Shown in pieces: positions 1 through 7,158 of a stretch of DNA of 39,169 bases. Source of the DNA: a virus. Position 1 is the first letter of the stretch. Every line of letters begins with the position of its first letter. The DNA lies in IMG/VR virus record IMGVR_UViG_3300015245_000718, positions 1-39,169 of that record. The stretch is one strand, 5' to 3'. Position numbers and translations under genes: made by a program. Below the pieces are notes generated by a model, which was not told the origin of the DNA, ran no database searches, and saw only the letters and a list, made by a program, of their open reading frames with translations.

Positions 1-378
1 ATGACAACGACGCACGGGGCTGTGTACCGATCGATAGCCTGGATCATCACGCTGGTGTTCGCGCTCAGCGCCTGCACCTCCCTGCAAGGCGTGCCCATGC
101 CTGCCGAGCCGGGCAAGACGCCCGCCGTGAAGGTCGGCGAACAGGTCGAGGTGACGAACAAGAAAGGAGAGACTCTGAAGTTCCGCGTCACGGCGCTCGA
201 GCCGGACGCGCTGGTCGGCAAGAACGTTCGCGTGCCGTACACGGACATCAGCATCCTGCAGGTCGAGCGCACCGATCCCGCGCAGACCGGCGTGACCGTA
301 TGGATTGTGGCTGGTGTGATCCTGACGGGCCTGCTCATCTATGCCCTGGATCACACGAGTCCAGGAATCCAGGAGTGA
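1..378 (+). CDS. Small host lipoprotein with C-terminal membrane segment
   Basis: This 125-codon gene lies outside the prophage. Residues 1-24 form a signal peptide ending in the lipobox LSAC, so Cys25 would be lipidated. The middle (about 45-90) is a polar, beta-rich stretch, and residues 98-117 form a second hydrophobic segment, so the protein may be anchored at both ends. The first base of the window is the A of an ATG, so an upstream start cannot be excluded. I do not recognise the family. It resembles short envelope-stress type lipoproteins, but no function can be assigned. Confidence 0.6.
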   Translation: MTTTHGAVYRSIAWIITLVFALSACTSLQGVPMPAEPGKTPAVKVGEQVEVTNKKGETLKFRVTALEPDALVGKNVRVPYTDISILQVERTDPAQTGVTVWIVAGVILTGLLIYALDHTSPGIQE

Positions 379-388
379 GGCCGTCCGC

Positions 389-417
389 TTGACAGCCCCA
401 GGGGGCGCGCCGAGAAT
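389..417 (+). promoter_or_regulatory. Candidate sigma-70 promoter of the tRNA gene
   Basis: A perfect TTGACA box (389-394) and a GAGAAT box (412-417, 4 of 6 consensus bases) are separated by 17 bp. The GC-rich stretch just after the -10 box is typical of stable-RNA promoters under stringent control. The tRNA begins about 30 bp downstream. Function is inferred from motif and position only. Confidence 0.5.
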
Positions 418-446
418 CGGCCGCCTTTTCGCCCGGCCGGATCAAT

Positions 447-523
<77 letters not shown>

Positions 524-533
524 AAACAATGAC

Positions 534-1544
534 TTAGGCGCGCTTCTTTCTCTTGTGCGCTGCGGGTGTGACCAGAACCCGGTCGGCGTAGGCCCGCAGA
601 TGACCGGGCGAGAGGTGCGCGTAGCGCCTGACCATCTCGTAACTCGCCCAGCCGCCCATCTCTTGGAGGACGGAGAGCGGCGTCTCCGCCTGTATCTGCC
701 AGCTCGCCCACGTGTGGCGCAGTTCGTGGAATCGAAAGCCCGGGGCGCCTGCCCTGTTGCAGGCCGTTCGCCACGCCTTCGTCACGACGTACTTGATCGG
801 CTCGCCCTGGTAGCTGAATACGTGCGTCGCGTGCTTGCCCTTCCACCGCTTGATGACGCGCACCGCATCGGAGTTGAGCGCGACCGGGATTCCGCGCCCC
901 GCCTTCGCTTGTGGTCCGGGGATGTAGGCCGTCGCGCGCCGAAGGTCTACGCGGTCCCAGGTGAGGCCGGTGATGTTCGACTTGCGAAGCCCGGTTGCCA
1001 CAGCAACGCGCGCGAGGTCCGCGCTGTGCGGCGGCAGAAGCTTGACGAGCGTCTTGAACTGCTTGCGCGTGAGCCACCGCGGCTCCCCGAGTTCGCGCCG
1101 GTACATCGGGAACTTCGGCACGCTCTCCAGCCAGCCCCACTCGTCGCGCGCCTTGCGCATGATCGAGCGCAGCACGCCCAAGTAGTAATTGACCGTGACC
1201 TTGCCCAAACCCTCCAGCAACTTCGCCCGTGCCGCATCGATAACGGTGCGATCGATTGCGCGCAAAGGTGGATTGCCTGAGTTCTCGATAAACCACTTGA
1301 TGATCCCTTCGTCTTTCGCCTTCGTCCGCTTCTCGGTTTCCTTGAGCCACCGCTCGCCCGCTTGGCTGAGCGTGTGGAACGTCTCGCCTAGCTTTGCTTC
1401 CCGCCAGTAACGAGCGCGAAGTGCGGTCTCGAATTCCTCTGCCTGCGCCCGGTCTGTGGTGCCGGTGCTGATGCGAATCGTTCTGCCGCCGACTTGGAAG
1501 CGACACCAAAAACGTCGTGAGCTGGGTCTGCGGTAGAGCGACAT
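534..1544 (-). CDS. int: Phage tyrosine recombinase (integrase)
   Basis: This 336-residue protein catalyses integration and excision at the tRNA site. Catalytic residues visible from the chosen start are Arg187 (in ATGLRKSN), the box His273-Glu-Leu-Arg276-His277, Trp299 in GGWAS, and the nucleophile Tyr308 in RRYAH. The N-terminal part (about 60-150) fits a SAM-like core-binding domain. The frame stays open upstream to 1652, but those 36 residues are arginine/proline-rich junk-like sequence and overlap the excisionase, so the ATG before SLYRR was preferred. The gene ends 10 bp from the tRNA, the usual place for a tRNA-targeting integrase. Confidence 0.93.
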   Translation of the reverse strand: MSLYRRPSSRRFWCRFQVGGRTIRISTGTTDRAQAEEFETALRARYWREAKLGETFHTLSQAGERWLKETEKRTKAKDEGIIKWFIENSGNPPLRAIDRTVIDAARAKLLEGLGKVTVNYYLGVLRSIMRKARDEWGWLESVPKFPMYRRELGEPRWLTRKQFKTLVKLLPPHSADLARVAVATGLRKSNITGLTWDRVDLRRATAYIPGPQAKAGRGIPVALNSDAVRVIKRWKGKHATHVFSYQGEPIKYVVTKAWRTACNRAGAPGFRFHELRHTWASWQIQAETPLSVLQEMGGWASYEMVRRYAHLSPGHLRAYADRVLVTPAAHKRKKRA

Positions 1545-1720
1545 CGGACGTTCTCTTGCGCCGTTGCTTTCAGGTGCTCTCTCAACTGGTCGGCATCGAA
1601 CCGCCAGTCCTTCCCGAACCGGGCGGCCGGGATTCTGCCACGGCGCGCCCACTCGGTCACAGTCTCAGGGGAAACCCCGAGAATGACCCCAGCGGCCTTG
1701 CTGTCGATGGCGTTACTCAT
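1388..1720 (-). CDS. Excisionase-like winged-helix DNA-binding protein
   Basis: Residues about 9-50 form a MerR/excisionase-type helix-turn-helix with the pattern LGVSPETVTEWARRGRIP followed by a WRFD wing. This is the 'excisionase family DNA-binding' type that bends att DNA and steers recombination. The ATG at 1720 has a purine-rich GAGAGAG upstream; a TTG two codons earlier is also open. The frame runs 157 nt into the integrase gene in a different phase, adding a polar tail of about 50 residues. The HTH part is well supported. The length of the tail depends on the stop at 1388 being real, and int expression would be coupled to translation of this gene. Confidence 0.75.
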   Translation of the reverse strand: MSNAIDSKAAGVILGVSPETVTEWARRGRIPAARFGKDWRFDADQLREHLKATAQENVRCRSTADPAHDVFGVASKSAAERFASAPAPQTGRRQRNSRPHFALVTGGKQS

Positions 1721-1744
1721 GCCCAACTCTCTCGCTCGGAACTG

Positions 1745-3274
1745 TCATGCCGCACGTTCGGCAACCAATTCGCTGAAATTCGCGCGCACAAGAGATTCTG
1801 ATTGCACTGGCGGCACAGCATTGCCGATCATCCATACCTGATCTCTCTGGGTGAGCGGCTTGCCCTCGTACTCCGGGTCAAGCACGTAAGCATCTGGCAG
1901 GCTCGTAGCCCTGGCGAGTTCGCGTGGTACGAGCATTCGCATGCCGATATCGGTGATCACATAGGGCTCACCATCAACTTCTACGGTGACCAACCCGAAG
2001 CGGTGTTTCGTAGTAACCGTGCCTAATGGCGATTCAAGGCGAGGGTCCTGGTCGGTTCCGTAGTATTTGATCAAGAAAGCGTGGACGAGGGCGTGATGGT
2101 CCTTCGTCGTGATCGTGAACATGGGCGAGCGCAGGTCGGAGCCATCGTTCTCGTGTCCGCCGTAGTGACGCGCGAGGAACGCGGCCACCAGCGCACCCTG
2201 ACTGCCTTTCGCTGTGATCGTCGGATAGGGCTGCTCGATATCGCGGACGCGCGGGGCTTGCCCTTTGCGTTCGCCGTTGCGTGTGTTGATCAGAGTCGGG
2301 GAGATCAGCGCGAAATGTCCGCCCTTGACATTCGCGCACAGCGTGCGTAACGGCTCGTCGGCGCGGAAGTTCCGTTGACTCGAGGCATTCGCATGCTCAG
2401 TCAAGAACGGCATGACGAGCGCATGATGAGTGCCGGACGCGCTCACCGTGCGCAGCGGCTCAGCGAGCCTGCTTGCGCTTCGATCGATATGGGAACCATC
2501 CGTGCCGCGCATCGTGACGATGAAGGGTGCCGGGTTGTTGACTACGTATCGCATGATCCCGCGCGCGATACGTCGCATGGTTGCCTCTACCAATGGGCGC
2601 TTGCGCTCGAAGATAGAGGGGCACGGAATTGACCAGTCAATGCATTGAGCCGCAGTTCGATAGGGACTGGCTCCGGGGCCGTGTGAGGCTTCCGGAAACA
2701 CGATCTCCTCGCCATCGCTCCGCGCGATCACAAACAGTCGTTTGCGCGACGTCGGTGCGCCGTAGTCGCAGGCACGCAGTTCGCGCATATCGACCTGGTA
2801 ACCAAGATTCTCGATCATCCGATGCCAGCGGCGGAATGTCTGCCCGCGTCGCACCGGGTCAGGCTTGCCGTTATCGAGTAACGGACCCCAATCGGCGAAT
2901 TCCTCGACGTTCTCCAGCATTATGATGCGTGGGCGCCTGACTTTAGCCCAGTGAACGACGCTCCAGGCGAGTCCGCGGATGCGCCTGGCGCGATTGCGGT
3001 CACGGAACGGTTTGCCGCCACGCGCCTTCGAGTGGAAGGTGCAATCCGGGGAGAACCAGGCGAGCCCCACGGGTGAGCCGCGCCCCACGCGACGCGGATC
3101 GAGGCTGCGAATATCTTCGTGCCAATGATGCGTGTACGGATGATTTGCCTTGTGGACCGCGAGCGCCTTGGCATTGTGATTGATCGCATGATCTACCGGA
3201 CGACCGAGCGCCCACTCGATGCCGGTAGATGCCCCGCCACCGCAAGCGAAATTATCTACGACGATTTCACTCAT
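1745..3274 (-). CDS. DNA (cytosine-5) methyltransferase
   Basis: The 509-residue protein transfers a methyl group from S-adenosylmethionine to cytosine C5. Motif I is seen as NFACGGGAS (8-16). The motif IV catalytic cysteine is Cys78 in FSPDCTFHS, a P-D-C variant of the usual P-P-C. Motif VI is ENVEEF (121-126). The C-terminal part carries motif IX/X-like sequence (IGNAVPP). A lone phage enzyme without an endonuclease probably protects phage DNA from host restriction or alters expression; the recognition site cannot be read. Its ATG overlaps the stop of the upstream 30-codon gene as ATGA. Confidence 0.9.
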   Translation of the reverse strand: MSEIVVDNFACGGGASTGIEWALGRPVDHAINHNAKALAVHKANHPYTHHWHEDIRSLDPRRVGRGSPVGLAWFSPDCTFHSKARGGKPFRDRNRARRIRGLAWSVVHWAKVRRPRIIMLENVEEFADWGPLLDNGKPDPVRRGQTFRRWHRMIENLGYQVDMRELRACDYGAPTSRKRLFVIARSDGEEIVFPEASHGPGASPYRTAAQCIDWSIPCPSIFERKRPLVEATMRRIARGIMRYVVNNPAPFIVTMRGTDGSHIDRSASRLAEPLRTVSASGTHHALVMPFLTEHANASSQRNFRADEPLRTLCANVKGGHFALISPTLINTRNGERKGQAPRVRDIEQPYPTITAKGSQGALVAAFLARHYGGHENDGSDLRSPMFTITTKDHHALVHAFLIKYYGTDQDPRLESPLGTVTTKHRFGLVTVEVDGEPYVITDIGMRMLVPRELARATSLPDAYVLDPEYEGKPLTQRDQVWMIGNAVPPVQSESLVRANFSELVAERAA

Positions 3275-3363
3275 GCACAGAGTACCGTTGTTTCCGTTCC
3301 GCCGATGCAGCCTGGTGCGCGGATCTGACAGGTGCGGCCACGGGCAGCGTCACGAAGATTCAT
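3271..3363 (-). pseudogene. Truncated DUF1364 gene (30 codons)
   Basis: The frame begins MNLRDAARGRTCQIR and continues through a cysteine-containing stretch to ETTVLCA, then stops. This matches, from memory, the conserved N-terminus of DUF1364 proteins (about 90-100 residues, Cys-rich, phage recombination clusters), which continue past the ETTVL motif where this one ends. The start overlaps the DUF1367 stop as ATGA (3360-3363) and the stop overlaps the methyltransferase start as ATGA (3271-3274). It is therefore a broken gene by homology yet perfectly embedded in the translational chain. It may be translated as a 30-residue leader peptide. Confidence 0.6.
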
Positions 3364-3785
3364 GCCGCAAGTTCCTCAAGCACCGCCTCGCGCAATGCAT
3401 CGCTGTCGATGCCGCCTGCAATCAAACACAACTCGCGTAACGCACGTTCAAAGAATTGATCGAAGCTGCCTTGGGTCATGCGCGCATAGCTGATGGAGCC
3501 TGGTACCTTGACAACTTCTCCGGTGCTGCGAATGACAACCTCACGCACGATACCGAGCTTCACCTTGAGTTCGACGAGCAAGTCTTCGGGTGAGTCCCAC
3601 TGGCCAGTCGCCTGCCACACGGTCGTGATGAGGCGCCAGAACTTCCGATGCATGGCGCCGTTTCGCGGCTGACGGATCTCGCACAGTACCGGCTCGCTCA
3701 GCTTCAACTTGCGCAGCGCACTGCTCGCCATTTCGTCGGCAGCGATGAGCGATCCGCGAATATCCTTTTGCAGCCACACTTCCAT
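3360..3785 (-). CDS. DUF1367 family phage protein
   Basis: The 141-residue protein starts MEVWLQKDIRGSL and contains PRNGAMHRKFWRLI, the signature of DUF1367. The family is common in the recombination/early regions of lambdoid phages; its function is not established. It sits directly after the exonuclease gene (1-bp overlap) and before the DUF1364 stump (ATGA overlap), the usual DUF1367-DUF1364 neighbourhood, which supports both calls. The frame is open further upstream, but that part overlaps the exonuclease and lacks family similarity. Confidence 0.8.
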   Translation of the reverse strand: MEVWLQKDIRGSLIAADEMASSALRKLKLSEPVLCEIRQPRNGAMHRKFWRLITTVWQATGQWDSPEDLLVELKVKLGIVREVVIRSTGEVVKVPGSISYARMTQGSFDQFFERALRELCLIAGGIDSDALREAVLEELAA

Positions 3786-4468
3786 TAGGCGGCACGCTTC
3801 CTGAGCCCGTAATCCAGGGCATAGAGTTCGCGCATCAGCACGAATGAGCGTTTGGCGTCTTCGAGTTCGCCAAAGAAGTGGTGCGCGAAGTCGGCGGATT
3901 CCTTGGCGACACGCAACAGATGAAACCCCTTTGGGGTCCAGTCGGATGCGCATTCCTCCAACAACAGCGCGTAGGCGGCGAGCTGGATCAGCATGTCCTG
4001 GTAGACGGCATTCGAACTCTTCCAGTCGAGCAGTACGACACGTCCCTTCATGTCGCGGCCAATCGCATCGACAGTGCCGCCGAACTGGTAACGCTCTGAT
4101 ACATACGAGCGCTCGGTGGCGATGATTTCGATACGTGATTGCTCGTGCCACTCGCCGAACTGTTGGAAGGCGTTTGATGCCTTTGCAATCACATCGTCCG
4201 AGGCGGCAATTGTCGGCGTGGGTTTGCCGAGAATGAATGCCTCGATCATGTCGTGGGCGATGGTGCCGGCTTCTCCAGCTTTCTCGACTACATCGTACAA
4301 GTGGCGCGGCGCTTCCTTGCCTTGTGCCACCATGCGCTCATGATCGCGGCCAGTCTTGTAAGCCCATTGAATCAAGCCGCCCGAATCCTTGAAGCGGCCA
4401 ATGACGGTAGTCGTACCGGGGATCTTGTCCCCCGCGGCGTTATGGTAGCCTTGTGATGGACGGCCCAT
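3785..4468 (-). CDS. PD-(D/E)XK exonuclease (RecB/Cas4-like fold)
   Basis: The 227-residue protein carries the nuclease core: His72 (AGTIAHD), Glu119 (ATER), Asp134 (GGTVDAIG), Asp148-Trp-Lys150 (LLDWKSS) and the QLAAY helix near 162-166. These are the metal-binding and catalytic residues of the RecB-type exonuclease family. No cysteine cluster for an Fe-S centre is seen, so it is not a typical Cas4. With the SSB-like gene just upstream it forms a phage recombination module, probably resecting DNA ends for strand annealing or recombination-dependent replication. Confidence 0.85.
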   Translation of the reverse strand: MGRPSQGYHNAAGDKIPGTTTVIGRFKDSGGLIQWAYKTGRDHERMVAQGKEAPRHLYDVVEKAGEAGTIAHDMIEAFILGKPTPTIAASDDVIAKASNAFQQFGEWHEQSRIEIIATERSYVSERYQFGGTVDAIGRDMKGRVVLLDWKSSNAVYQDMLIQLAAYALLLEECASDWTPKGFHLLRVAKESADFAHHFFGELEDAKRSFVLMRELYALDYGLRKRAA

Positions 4469-4470
4469 GG

Positions 4471-5070
4471 CTAAAAAGGAATTTCGTCATCGAAATCATC
4501 TTTGTCCGCAGCAGGCGCCGTCGTCTCTGACGCGCCGCCACCGTCCGCAATCTTCTGTCGCAACCACTCAGGCAGCTGGTCGAACATCTGCGGCTCATCG
4601 GGGGAGTACTTGATGAGCGTGTTTTCGGCGGCTGGTCTGGCGTCTCCTTTCTTGAGGCCCATGATCCCGGTGATGTTGGCGTAGGTCTTTCCGCCCTCGG
4701 TGTTATGCGCGACCATGATCTGGCACGCAGTGCCGAGAATCTTGAAAAGGTCGAAGCCTTCTAGTTCTTCCTTGGCGAAAGCCTTGCCGCGCCAGTTCTC
4801 GAGGTCGCGACGCAGGGTGGCTTTCTCAGAGAGCGAGGCCGTGTAGAAGCGCCCAATGGTCATCGGGCCTTCGTGCGGGTGTCCTTCCTTGTCAGTCCAC
4901 TCGATGCGCTCAGAAGGGATTTCCCAACGCAGGTAGACCTTCCGTTGTGGCTTGTATTTCCCGCCCGGCTGCACTCCGCAGTCGCACACCAGGTTGCAGA
5001 CCGCTGCGTGGACGCCCTGCGGAACCTTCTTGAAATCCTTCCCGCCGTTGTCCTTCACTGGAAGAGGCAT
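4471..5070 (-). CDS. Single-stranded DNA-binding protein-like, acidic SSB tail
   Basis: The 199-residue protein ends in DDFDDEIPF, the acidic C-terminal tip used by SSB proteins to recruit partner enzymes. The body (about 15-150) is beta-rich and compatible with an OB fold, but I do not recognise a named SSB family, so it is called SSB-like. A GGAG ribosome-binding site lies 8 nt before the ATG. It is followed 2 bp later by the exonuclease gene, which argues for a joint role in phage recombination or replication. Confidence 0.7.
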   Translation of the reverse strand: MPLPVKDNGGKDFKKVPQGVHAAVCNLVCDCGVQPGGKYKPQRKVYLRWEIPSERIEWTDKEGHPHEGPMTIGRFYTASLSEKATLRRDLENWRGKAFAKEELEGFDLFKILGTACQIMVAHNTEGGKTYANITGIMGLKKGDARPAAENTLIKYSPDEPQMFDQLPEWLRQKIADGGGASETTAPAADKDDFDDEIPF

Positions 5071-5197
5071 TGCTGTTCTCCATGTTCATTAGCGTTTCAT
5101 TCGCGGGACTACCCCGCATCAACCGTTCTGTTTCCCATTGCTCACGCAGTTGCAATTCAACTGCGTGCCAGCAGGCGAGTTCAGCGTCCTCGTCCAT
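4910..5197 (-). CDS. Doubtful small protein overlapping the SSB-like gene
   Basis: An ATG at 5197 overlaps the stop of the upstream gene and opens a 95-codon frame starting MDEDAELACWHAVELQL. The first 40 or so residues look protein-like and fill the gap between the upstream gene and the SSB-like start. The last half lies inside the SSB-like gene in another phase and reads like a shadow. Either this is a small gene with a long overlapping tail, or the gap is untranslated. No family recognised. Confidence 0.35.
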   Translation of the reverse strand: MDEDAELACWHAVELQLREQWETERLMRGSPANETLMNMENSNASSSEGQRREGFQEGSAGRPRSGLQPGVRLRSAAGREIQATTEGLPALGNPF

Positions 5198-5537
5198 GGC
5201 TGCTCGATCGGAGTTGGACCACATTGCCCGTACGCGCATGCAGCGCAGCACGGAACTTGGCATTAGGACGATTGGCGACGCACGCATTGCGGACATGCCT
5301 CGCGAGGCGCATCTGAAACGCGCGGAAGATGTCGATGCCGGCGCCGGAGAGTTCGCCGCGCAGGTCGGGGAATACGTAGCGCAACCGCGAGGCGCGTTCC
5401 CAGCGCAGCCGCAATTCGATGTTGCGAAGCTGATCGGTGCGAAAGATCGGATGCAGATCATCGACGCTGCGGCAGAGGACGGATAGCCACTCGGCTTTTG
5501 CGCGTTCAATGACGGTGCGGATGGGATCGTCGCTCAC
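5181..5537 (-). CDS. Hypothetical early phage protein
   Basis: The 118-residue frame starts with GTG at 5537, which overlaps the preceding stop as GTGA, the same junction type as elsewhere in this operon. An ATG 21 nt upstream (5558) is the alternative. The protein is basic and helical, with RDQL/LRLRWERASRL-type amphipathic stretches and no motif I recognise. Lying between two well-supported small genes, it is probably real. Confidence 0.55.
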   Translation of the reverse strand: MSDDPIRTVIERAKAEWLSVLCRSVDDLHPIFRTDQLRNIELRLRWERASRLRYVFPDLRGELSGAGIDIFRAFQMRLARHVRNACVANRPNAKFRAALHARTGNVVQLRSSSHGRGR

Positions 5538-5782
5538 GCGTCCCTCGTCTCGAGCCATGCCTGGTCGACTTGGGCGTTGAACGAAGCCTCGCGCGCTCTC
5601 ATGGCCTCGTACTCCTGGTACGCGAAGTCATTCAGTTCCTCATGGAACTTGTCGAGGAAGTCGTGGATCAGTCGCGCTGAATTCATTGCCGCCCATCCGC
5701 TCGCCTGACCTTCGAGTCCATCGAACAGCGCTTCCGGGATCAGCGGGTAACGCGCGCGGCGTGTGATCGGCACGGCGTTCAT
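5534..5782 (-). CDS. Hypothetical helical protein
   Basis: The 82-residue protein begins MNAVPITRRARYPL and is predominantly alpha-helical and acidic in its second half (DKFHEELNDFAYQEYEAM). The ATG at 5782 forms an ATGA overlap with the stop of the upstream small membrane protein, which fixes the start; longer upstream readings overlap that gene. No family recognised. It ends in a GTGA overlap with the next gene. Confidence 0.65.
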   Translation of the reverse strand: MNAVPITRRARYPLIPEALFDGLEGQASGWAAMNSARLIHDFLDKFHEELNDFAYQEYEAMRAREASFNAQVDQAWLETRDA

Positions 5783-5919
5783 CGCTTGTCCTTCGCCATC
5801 GATGCGATCACGCGCCCGAAGACGGATACGAGCGCACCGGCCAGCAGAAAGTAAAATGCGATGGCACCGAGCCACACCAGCAACACCGCGAAATCATGAG
5901 AGAGAGTGGTGAGGCTCAC
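5779..5919 (-). CDS. Small single-span membrane protein (46 aa, GTG start)
   Basis: The frame starts with GTG at 5919 (GTGA overlap with the upstream stop) and ends in an ATGA overlap with the downstream ATG. These two junctions support it despite its size. Residues about 9-34 are strongly hydrophobic (FAVLLVWLGAIAFYFLLAGA), followed by a basic tail ending in AKDKR, so the C-terminus should be cytoplasmic. Small early membrane proteins of phages often affect host membrane functions or superinfection, but nothing specific can be read here. Confidence 0.65.
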   Translation of the reverse strand: MSLTTLSHDFAVLLVWLGAIAFYFLLAGALVSVFGRVIASMAKDKR

Positions 5920-6056
5920 GACCGCACCGGCTTTGCAGGTGTCGACAATTCGACGCTCTCAATATGGCGACCGAGATCCGGTTGCCAGATAAAGCGTATG
6001 ACCACGCGGCAGCCCAGGTGGGTGAAGTAGGAAATCTGTTCGTTTGGTGTGCTCAT
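5916..6056 (-). CDS. Hypothetical protein, 46 aa
   Basis: The frame starts MSTPNEQISYFTHLG and contains a short beta-rich stretch (CRVVIRFIWQPDLGRHIESVEL). The ATG at 6056 overlaps the preceding stop as ATGA and the stop overlaps the next start as GTGA. No known family. The longer open frame upstream overlaps the first gene of the operon and is not expected to be used. Confidence 0.6.
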   Translation of the reverse strand: MSTPNEQISYFTHLGCRVVIRFIWQPDLGRHIESVELSTPAKPVRS

Positions 6057-6259
6057 CGTGATTCCCTTGTGCGCCCTCCAGCGGCAACCTGCATCGGACG
6101 TGGTAGGGCAACGCCGATCACTTCCTCGTGTTGGCGGCGCAAGTCCTGAATGGCGAGCGCATCCTTCAGCGCCCGCTCTTGGGCGGCTCTCATTGCGGCT
6201 GCAATGCGCTCCTCGAAAGAGCAATCTGGGCAGGAACAGCACATGACGGTTAGGACCAT
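6053..6259 (-). CDS. First gene of leftward operon, CxC/C-rich N-terminus
   Basis: The 68-residue protein starts MVLTVMCCSCPDCSFEERI. The four cysteines in the first 14 residues could bind a metal, and the rest is a helical, possibly coiled-coil stretch. The chosen ATG at 6259 lies exactly 7 nt after the -10 box of PL and has no ribosome-binding site, so the mRNA would be leaderless. An in-frame ATG at the MCCSC position (6244) is an alternative start. It ends in an ATGA overlap with the next gene. Confidence 0.6.
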   Translation of the reverse strand: MVLTVMCCSCPDCSFEERIAAAMRAAQERALKDALAIQDLRRQHEEVIGVALPRPMQVAAGGRTRESR

Positions 6260-6309
6260 GTGCGGGAGTATATACAAGCATTATTGTTGCGGTCAACAAG
6301 TTTGCTTGT
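6257..6309 (-). promoter_or_regulatory. Leftward early promoter PL with two operators
   Basis: On the minus strand TTGACC (-35, 6291-6296) and TATACT (-10, 6267-6272) are 18 bp apart, and the first ATG follows 7 nt later. A dyad ACAATAATGCTTGT (6274-6287) fills the spacer, and a second, ACAAGCAAACTTGT (6296-6309), lies at the upstream edge of the -35 box; their centres are 22 bp apart. The first copy has an almost identical counterpart at PR. A repressor bound here would block RNA polymerase. Confidence 0.8.
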
Positions 6310-6357
6310 GCATGGTTGCGCACGCGCAGGCTGCGCTCAAAACCTCGGGCGCAGAAA

Positions 6358-7158
6358 CTATCGGGGCGTTAGCCTGAAGTAGATGCCGGTTTGCTGAGGT
6401 CTGTTGATGGCGAGAAGGATCAGAGTGGCCTGTTGGCCATTGCTGCCTGGGATCAGCCAGGCGCTGCCGATGTACTGGCCTTCTTCTATGAAGCGCAGCG
6501 TCGCGCCGCAGTTGAACGCTGATATGTTCAGGGCGTAAATCGACATACCATCGGTACGTTCGGATAGCTGACCGTCGAAGCGACAGCCGTTCGTGTCGAA
6601 TCCTGTGAGCAGACCTACTACGTCGATATCAATCTGTGCGCTGTAATCGATGTTATTACTGCCATCCGTGGTGAACGGAATGATGTCGCGGTACTGCCAA
6701 TTCCGTTGAATTGTGGCTAGCGGTGGTGCGTTTGTGCTTCTGGAAAACAATCTCACTCCATCGCCAAACCAATCGGTCGATGTCATGGATTTCTGTACGC
6801 GGATGTTTCTTTGTTCGGCCGGCGGATGAGCGCCGGGTGAATGTGATATTGGCTGTGGCAAGCCACCAAGCGCTAGTTGGTTGAGGATGAGCACCGCATC
6901 ACTGCCAGAGATCCTCCACGTACCAAATCCAAGGTGCAAAATCCCGCTAAATACAGCCTCTCCGTTTGGCTCGATGACCATCTCGCCAGCTTCAATTACC
7001 GCGTTGTTGGCGCTGATTTCCAGGTCGTAAAGACCTGCTGGCGGTATGGAGCCTGTAGGCTGTGAAGGCGGTGGTGGACTTTGTATTGGGGTATCGTGCG
7101 ATCCGCCGCCGCAGGCCAAGAGCGCACAATATGCGAGAGCAACAAGCGTGCGTTTCAC
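6358..7158 (-). CDS. Lipoprotein co-expressed with the repressor (lysogenic conversion candidate)
   Basis: The 266-residue protein has a type II signal peptide with lipobox LLAC (Cys16) and then a low-complexity proline/serine linker (residues about 24-36). The rest is beta-rich with two cysteines near the C-terminal third that may pair. The GTG start overlaps the repressor stop as GTGA, so it should be made in lysogens from the repressor promoter. Lipoproteins in this position in other temperate phages can mediate superinfection exclusion or alter the host surface; that role is inference here. No family recognised. Confidence 0.75.
   Translation of the reverse strand: MKRTLVALAYCALLACGGGSHDTPIQSPPPPSQPTGSIPPAGLYDLEISANNAVIEAGEMVIEPNGEAVFSGILHLGFGTWRISGSDAVLILNQLALGGLPQPISHSPGAHPPAEQRNIRVQKSMTSTDWFGDGVRLFSRSTNAPPLATIQRNWQYRDIIPFTTDGSNNIDYSAQIDIDVVGLLTGFDTNGCRFDGQLSERTDGMSIYALNISAFNCGATLRFIEEGQYIGSAWLIPGSNGQQATLILLAINRPQQTGIYFRLTPR

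Noticed and set aside
555-1280. 241-codon plus-strand frame opposite the integrase
   Set aside because: It lies entirely opposite int, which has all catalytic residues; arginine-rich composition is typical of a shadow in GC-rich DNA.
3785-4468. Cas4 of a CRISPR system
   Set aside because: The fold is related, but there is no cysteine cluster, no cas genes and no repeat array; it sits in a phage recombination cluster.
4910-5509. 199-codon minus-strand frame, part upstream of 5197
   Set aside because: The upstream part is serine/alanine-rich and lies over another coupled gene; only the part from 5197 is kept as a doubtful gene.
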